From an uncultured Clostridia bacterium (lineage in GTDB: Bacteria; Bacillota; Clostridia; Christensenellales; Borkfalkiaceae): DNA of 27,103 nucleotides. Below the pieces are notes generated by a model. The model was not told the origin of the DNA, made no database searches, and saw only the letters and a list, made by a program, of their open reading frames with translations. Positions 23,353 through 27,103 of this stretch are shown here, one piece after another (positions within the stretch are counted from its first letter, which is position 1; each line of letters starts with the position of its first letter). A program made the translations under genes and the position numbers. The DNA lies in contig CAKQKA010000007.1 of the NCBI GenBank assembly GCA_934247855.1, positions 1-27,103 on the forward strand, given 5' to 3'.

Positions 23353-23676
23353 ATGAAAAACGGTAGAAGTAAAGACGGAAAATGCGTATTATACGATCGC
23401 GGTTGCATAGATTGCGGCGAGTGCGAATTTTGCGATCTCAATCCGCTTAAAATCTGCGATAACTGCGGCAAGTGCCTGCATATGGACGATTACGCCACTA
23501 TAAAGATAGACGGCATATTCGATCAGATCGACCATGCGCGCGGTCATGACGATGACTGCAACTGCGGTTGCCATGACCATGATCACGATCATGATCACGA
23601 TGACGGCTGTGATTGCGGCTGTCATGATCACGATCATTCGCACGCGCACAAACATAATAATAAAGTGTTGCATTAA
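23353..23676 (+). CDS. Cys-rich protein with His/Asp-rich metal-binding tail
   Basis: The 107-residue product has no signal or membrane segment. The N-terminal part has eight closely spaced cysteines (C11, C18, C21, C24, C27, C35, C38, C41; for example CIDCGECEFC and CDNCGKC), arranged like two C-x2-C pairs of a zinc or iron-sulfur knuckle. After a linker (DDYATIKIDGIFDQIDHARG), the last 45 residues alternate His and Asp with two CNCGCHD/CDCGCHD inserts and end in HDHDHSHAHKH, a pattern that binds Zn, Ni or Co. The tail comes from internally duplicated DNA. A GAGG precedes the ATG. It is divergent from lexA and shares the LexA box region, so SOS control is possible. The exact function is unknown. 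Confidence 0.85.
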   Translation: MKNGRSKDGKCVLYDRGCIDCGECEFCDLNPLKICDNCGKCLHMDDYATIKIDGIFDQIDHARGHDDDCNCGCHDHDHDHDHDDGCDCGCHDHDHSHAHKHNNKVLH

Positions 23677-23693
23677 GGCAAAAACATTTTCTT

Positions 23694-23724
23694 CATGCGC
23701 GACATATATTGATATATGCGCATG
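23694..23724. repeat. Inverted repeat at the start of the DXP synthase gene
   Basis: CATGCGC (23694-23700), ATATA (23704-23708), then TATAT (23713-23717) and GCGCATG (23718-23724), a 12-base-pair stem with one bulge. The first two candidate ATG codons of the gene (23716, 23722) lie in its right arm, so an RNA fold could hide them, or the DNA could be an operator. Confidence 0.7.
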
Positions 23725-25557
23725 AAAAGCGTACCGACGACAGATATGGAAAATTGTATTCTTGACAAAATACGTTCGGTAACGGACGTTAAAGAGTTGA
23801 CTACTGACGAGTTAAACGCGCTGTGCGGTGAAATCCGCGGCGAAATAATCTCGACGGTGGAAAAAAACGGCGGGCATTTGTCCTCTGCGCTTGGCGCGGT
23901 TGAGGCTATTGTCGCGCTGTGTTCGGTGTACGATTTTTCGGTCGATAAAATCTTCTTCGACGTCGGACATCAGTCGTATGCGTTCAAACTTTTAAACACG
24001 GGAAGAGAAGAATTTTCCAAAATAAGAACAGAGTTCGGCGCAAGTGGTTTTTGCGGCGACGACAAAAATTCTGCCGACGGTTTTATCGGCGGTCATGCGG
24101 GCAATTCGTTGGCGGCTGCGAGCGGTTTTGCCTACGCGCGCGATAAAAATGGCGGCGAAGAAAACGTCGTGGCGTTCATCGGCGACGCGTCGCTTTTTAA
24201 CGGTGAAAATCTGGAGGCGTTGTTCGTCAATGCCGAAAAGCCAAAAAAATTACTTATCGTATTCAACGATAACGGAATGAGTATTTCCGAAAACCGCAAC
24301 GGCGCATACAGGTTTTTTTCTAAGCTTGCCTTGCGCAAAAGCTATCGCAATACAAAAAACTTTCTGCATAAAATACTCGGCAATCGTCTTATCGCGCGCG
24401 GGCTTAAACGACTCAAATCGAATTTCAAACATTCGGTTTCGCCCGCCACCGTGCTCGACGAGGTGGGGATGAAATACTTCGGCGTGTTCGACGGGCACGA
24501 CGTAAAAACCCTGCGTTCTGCCATGCAAGAGATAAAATCTCGTGAAAAGCCCTGCTTCTTGCATATAAAAACCAAAAAAGGCAAAGGGCTTGAGTGCGCC
24601 GAAAGCGATCCCGAATGTTATCACGGAATCGGCGGCGGGTTAAAAGTCGGTCGCAACGATTTTTCGCTCGGCGTTTCCGAAATACTGCCCGAACTCGCCG
24701 AAAAGGACGATAAAATCATAGCCATAACCGCGGGCATGAAATCGGGTACGGGGTTATCCGCTTTTGCCGAAAGGTTTCCCGATCGTTTTGTGGACGTCGG
24801 CATATGCGAAGAATATGCCGTTACCTTTGCCGCGGGCGTTGCGTACAACGGGCTTAAACCCGTCGTATGCATATATTCCACTTTTTTGCAGCGCGCTTAC
24901 GATCAGATCGTAACCGACGTTTGCATGCAAAATCTTCCCGTGGTGTTTTTGCTCGATCGTTCGGGGTTCGTCGGCGCGGACGGAAAAACTCATCAGGGAC
25001 TATTCGATTTGTCTTATCTTCGCACGATTCCAAACCTCACCGTGCTCGCGCCCAAAGATACCGCAGAGCTTAAACAAATGCTTGTTTACGCTTTGTCGGC
25101 GGGTACCCCCGTTGCCATAAGATATTGCAACGGTATCTGTAACGATATAGAAACGCGCGAACCGTTTGTTAAACCGGGGCGTTGGGAATTGCTTAAATCG
25201 GGAGATAAAGTTGCGGTATTCGCGGTGGGAAACAGAATGAACGCGCTTGCTTTGCGGGTTGCCGAAAAAATCGGCGAATCGGTGGCGGTGATAAATTGCA
25301 ATTCTATAAAACCGCTCGATGAAAATATGCTTGAAAAATTTGCTTCCGTGCCTGTCGTGGTTATGGAAGAAAACGTATCGTGCGGCGGGTTCGGCGAGTG
25401 CGTTGCGGCGTACCGTGCTCAAAAGGGGCAGTTCGCTGTCACGTGCCTGTCCGCGGGCGACGCTTTTTGCGAACATGCCTCGGTGGATCGTCAGCTTGAA
25501 AAAAGAGGGCTTGACGAGCGGTCGCTGACGAATGTCGTTAACGGTCTGCTGAACTGA
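23716..25557 (+). CDS. dxs: 1-deoxy-D-xylulose-5-phosphate synthase (DXS), divergent
   Basis: The 613-residue thiamine-diphosphate enzyme condenses pyruvate and glyceraldehyde 3-phosphate into DXP, the entry to the MEP isoprenoid pathway and to thiamine and pyridoxal synthesis. Motifs are NGGHLSSALGAVE (H54), FDVGHQSYAFKLL (H85), IGDAS...NDN (156-186, thiamine-diphosphate site, GDA instead of GDG), YFGVFDGHD, SGTGLSAFAERFPDRFVDVG, E365 in GICEEYA (family usually GIAEQHA), and DRSGFVGADGKTHQG (H426). The family N-terminus aligns best from MENCILDKI (ATG at 23746); no clear ribosome site decides between 23716, 23722 and 23746. Several replacements in otherwise conserved blocks suggest a divergent or secondary DXS, or a related transketolase-like enzyme. 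Confidence 0.88.
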   Translation: MRMKSVPTTDMENCILDKIRSVTDVKELTTDELNALCGEIRGEIISTVEKNGGHLSSALGAVEAIVALCSVYDFSVDKIFFDVGHQSYAFKLLNTGREEFSKIRTEFGASGFCGDDKNSADGFIGGHAGNSLAAASGFAYARDKNGGEENVVAFIGDASLFNGENLEALFVNAEKPKKLLIVFNDNGMSISENRNGAYRFFSKLALRKSYRNTKNFLHKILGNRLIARGLKRLKSNFKHSVSPATVLDEVGMKYFGVFDGHDVKTLRSAMQEIKSREKPCFLHIKTKKGKGLECAESDPECYHGIGGGLKVGRNDFSLGVSEILPELAEKDDKIIAITAGMKSGTGLSAFAERFPDRFVDVGICEEYAVTFAAGVAYNGLKPVVCIYSTFLQRAYDQIVTDVCMQNLPVVFLLDRSGFVGADGKTHQGLFDLSYLRTIPNLTVLAPKDTAELKQMLVYALSAGTPVAIRYCNGICNDIETREPFVKPGRWELLKSGDKVAVFAVGNRMNALALRVAEKIGESVAVINCNSIKPLDENMLEKFASVPVVVMEENVSCGGFGECVAAYRAQKGQFAVTCLSAGDAFCEHASVDRQLEKRGLDERSLTNVVNGLLN

Positions 25558-25616
25558 TCCTGGTTGACATTGCGGCACAATATATAGCGGTAAAATAATT
25601 CATCGGTATGCAATAA

Positions 25617-25635
25617 TTATTCATTCGATGAATAA
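25617..25635. repeat. Perfect inverted repeat TTATTCAT-tcg-ATGAATAA
   Basis: Eight-base arms around a three-base centre, 60 bases after the dxs stop. It is AT-rich with no T tract, so more like a protein-binding site than a terminator. Confidence 0.6.
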
Positions 25636-25684
25636 ACAAAATACAGTTTCATATGTGCGTCGGCAAGTTAAAAACAAGTAATCG

Positions 25685-25732
25685 AAAGCTCTTCTGTAAG
25701 GCGGTTGCAAAACCGTGCGGAAAGGGCTTTTT
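25685..25732 (+). terminator. Compound stem-loop with T tract, probable terminator
   Basis: AAAGCTCTT (25685-25693) pairs with AAGGGCTTT (25722-25730); inside it CGGTT-GCAA-AACCG (25702-25715) forms a second hairpin; T5 follows (25728-25732). It may end dxs. The inner part resembles a fragment of a tRNA-Cys anticodon arm but does not fold as a tRNA. Confidence 0.6.
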
Positions 25733-25802
25733 GTTTGCAATTCTTTTGGTTTAAAAGTGTATTTTTTCAGGCGTATAATTATAGGTATATGCATAATAAA
25801 AA

Positions 25803-25850
25803 ACACAACATATTGTGTTTGAAAAAAATTTCACATACAATATATTGTGA
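25803..25850. promoter_or_regulatory. Pair of NrdR boxes
   Basis: ACACAACATATTGTGT (25803-25818) and ATACAATATATTGTGA (25835-25850), 32 bases start to start, about three helical turns. They match the NrdR consensus acaCwAtATaTwGtgt. NrdR represses ribonucleotide reductase genes when dATP is plentiful. The pair lies directly upstream of the nrdD promoter. Confidence 0.88.
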
Positions 25851-25866
25851 ATACGTCGGTTTTTTC

Positions 25867-25895
25867 TTGACTAAAAAAAACGGCTGTGTTATTAT
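25867..25895 (+). promoter_or_regulatory. nrdD promoter
   Basis: TTGACT (25867-25872), 17 bases, TATTAT (25890-25895), just after the second NrdR box. Confidence 0.82.
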
Positions 25896-25991
25896 ATGAA
25901 GCGTTCAGACGTAAAGCGTTCGGGTTGGGGCTTGCAAAGGTTTTCACGATGGGCGTTTTTTCACAAAAAAATTACTATTACGGAGTATAAC

Positions 25992-27103
25992 ATGTATCAG
26001 GTTGTAAAGAGGGATGGAACAAAAGTAGCATTCGATCTGAATAAGATCAAGACGGCAATAACCAAAGCTTTTCAAGCTTGCGAGAAAGCGTATGACGAAA
26101 ACGTTATCGATTTTATCGTACTCAAAGTCACTGCGGATTTTTCCGAAAAAATTCACGACGGAACTATCGCGGTCGAAGACGTGCAGGACAGCGTTGAAAA
26201 GGTTTTAAGCGAAGCGGGTTATCACGACGTTGCGAAGAGCTACATTCTGTATCGTAAAAATCGTGAAAAACTCCGCAATATCAAGTCCACGATTATAGAC
26301 TACAAAGAACTGGTAGACAGCTATGTAAAATCTACCGACTGGCGCGTAAAAGAAAACTCTACCGTTACCTATTCGGTCGGCGGTCTTATTCTGAGCAACT
26401 CGGGCGCGATAACCGCCAACTACTGGCTGTCCGAGGTTTACGATCAGGAAATTGCCGACGCGCACAGAAGCGCAGAGATTCACATTCACGATTTGTCTAT
26501 GCTTACGGGATATTGCGCGGGTTGGTCGTTAAAGCAACTCATCAAAGAGGGGCTTGGCGGCGTTGTCGGGAAGATCACTTCTTCGCCCGCAAGTCACCTT
26601 GCCACGCTGTGCAATCAGATGGTAAACTTCCTCGGCATTATGCAGAACGAATGGGCGGGCGCGCAGGCGTTCTCGTCGTTCGATACCTATCTTGCGCCGT
26701 TTGTCAAAGTAGATAATCTTACTTATAACGAAGTCAAAAAGTGCGTCGAATCGTTCATTTACGGCGTAAACACGCCCAGTCGCTGGGGTACTCAGGCACC
26801 GTTCTCCAACGTAACGCTTGACTGGACGGTTCCTGCCGACCTTGCGGAACTCCCCGCAATCGTAGGCGGTAAAGAGCAGAACTTCAAATATAAAGACTGT
26901 CAGAAAGAAATGGATATGGTAAACAAAGCGTTTATCGAAATCATGATCGACGGCGACGCCAACGGTCGCGGTTTCCAATATCCTATTCCTACATATTCCA
27001 TCACCAAGGATTTTGACTGGTCTGAAACCGAAAACAACAGATTATTGTTTGAAATGACGGCTAAATACGGCACTCCGTATTTCAGCAACTATATAAACAG
27101 CGA
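25992..27103 (+). CDS. nrdD: Anaerobic (class III) ribonucleoside-triphosphate reductase, 3' end outside the window
   Basis: The frame runs off the right edge; 370 residues are visible. NrdD reduces ribonucleotides to deoxyribonucleotides under anaerobic conditions, using a glycyl radical made by NrdG. Residues 1-90 are the ATP-cone (MYQVVKRDGTKVAFDLNKIK), the allosteric domain. The catalytic domain follows: ENSTVTYSVGGLILSNSGAI, AHRSAEIHIHDLSMLTGYCA, GWSLKQLIKEGLGG, TPSRWGTQAPFSNVTLDW and GFQYPIPTYSITKDFDW. The glycyl-radical motif near the C-terminus and the zinc site lie outside the window. Start by GGAG seven bases upstream. Control by NrdR is indicated by two boxes upstream. Confidence 0.95.
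   Translation, partial: MYQVVKRDGTKVAFDLNKIKTAITKAFQACEKAYDENVIDFIVLKVTADFSEKIHDGTIAVEDVQDSVEKVLSEAGYHDVAKSYILYRKNREKLRNIKSTIIDYKELVDSYVKSTDWRVKENSTVTYSVGGLILSNSGAITANYWLSEVYDQEIADAHRSAEIHIHDLSMLTGYCAGWSLKQLIKEGLGGVVGKITSSPASHLATLCNQMVNFLGIMQNEWAGAQAFSSFDTYLAPFVKVDNLTYNEVKKCVESFIYGVNTPSRWGTQAPFSNVTLDWTVPADLAELPAIVGGKEQNFKYKDCQKEMDMVNKAFIEIMIDGDANGRGFQYPIPTYSITKDFDWSETENNRLLFEMTAKYGTPYFSNYINS

Larger units (their letters stand above)
25558..25991. other. Long intergenic region before nrdD
   Basis: About 430 bases. In order: an isolated TTGACA (25564-25569), a perfect TTATTCAT-tcg-ATGAATAA inverted repeat (25617-25635), a compound stem-loop (25685-25732), two NrdR boxes (25803-25818, 25835-25850), the nrdD promoter (25867-25895) and an approximately 90-base leader. 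A 64-codon frame at 25705-25899 overlaps these sites and is not accepted. Confidence 0.7.

Noticed and set aside
23389..23673. 94-codon open frame on the minus strand
   Set aside because: It mirrors the repetitive His/Asp-coding DNA of the Cys-rich gene, giving an artificial Val/Ile/Met-rich peptide.
25681..25740. tRNA-Cys gene
   Set aside because: There is no acceptor stem, T arm or CCA, and the anticodon-like part pairs as a tetraloop hairpin, not a seven-base loop.

Overview
The window looks like a chromosomal segment of a Bacillota (Firmicutes) bacterium, most likely class Clostridia. The order ftsK/spoIIIE - rimO - pgsA - cinA - recA is the usual Firmicutes arrangement. A CdaA-type diadenylate cyclase, a Bacillus-type LexA box, a lysine (L-box) riboswitch, two NrdR boxes before an anaerobic (class III) ribonucleotide reductase, and strong GGAGG ribosome sites fit the same picture. 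GC content is moderate. I cannot name the genus. Having nrdD points to an anaerobic lifestyle.

Layout. 1-696 is the 3' part of a glycerophosphodiester phosphodiesterase; 906-1940 is an unknown lipoprotein; 3807-2119 (minus) is a membrane protein plus an unknown helical protein. 4063-12389 is the core block: DNA translocase, RimO, PgsA, a CinA-like protein lacking its usual N-terminal domain, RecA and serine acetyltransferase. 12383-13162 is a gene-free stretch of structured repeats. 13242-14237 is a zinc-ribbon membrane protein. 14371-17135 is a riboswitch-controlled amino acid (probably lysine) ABC importer whose binding protein and permease are one polypeptide. 17207-18052 is an unknown membrane protein. 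19959-18104 (minus) is a two-gene RloA/RloB (AbiL-like) predicted defence operon. Then follow holA, cdaA with a 35-residue membrane peptide gene, lexA (minus), a Cys/His-rich metal-binding protein divergent from lexA, a divergent DXP synthase, and the start of nrdD.

The most unusual signals are two repeat systems. One is a short dispersed repeat (core CGATAATCGACYTATAG, often followed by a G-run and T5) present about eight times. It supplies the 3' arm of terminator-like hairpins between genes, yet also lies inside three unrelated coding regions (cysE, rloB and the gene at 17207), where it is translated. The other, at 12383-12975, is a tandem array of four units with a period of about 152-156 bases. 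Its units share an invariant apical loop (GACC-RACAA-GGTCTAT) on stems whose sequences differ between units but stay complementary. Neither matches a family I can name with confidence.
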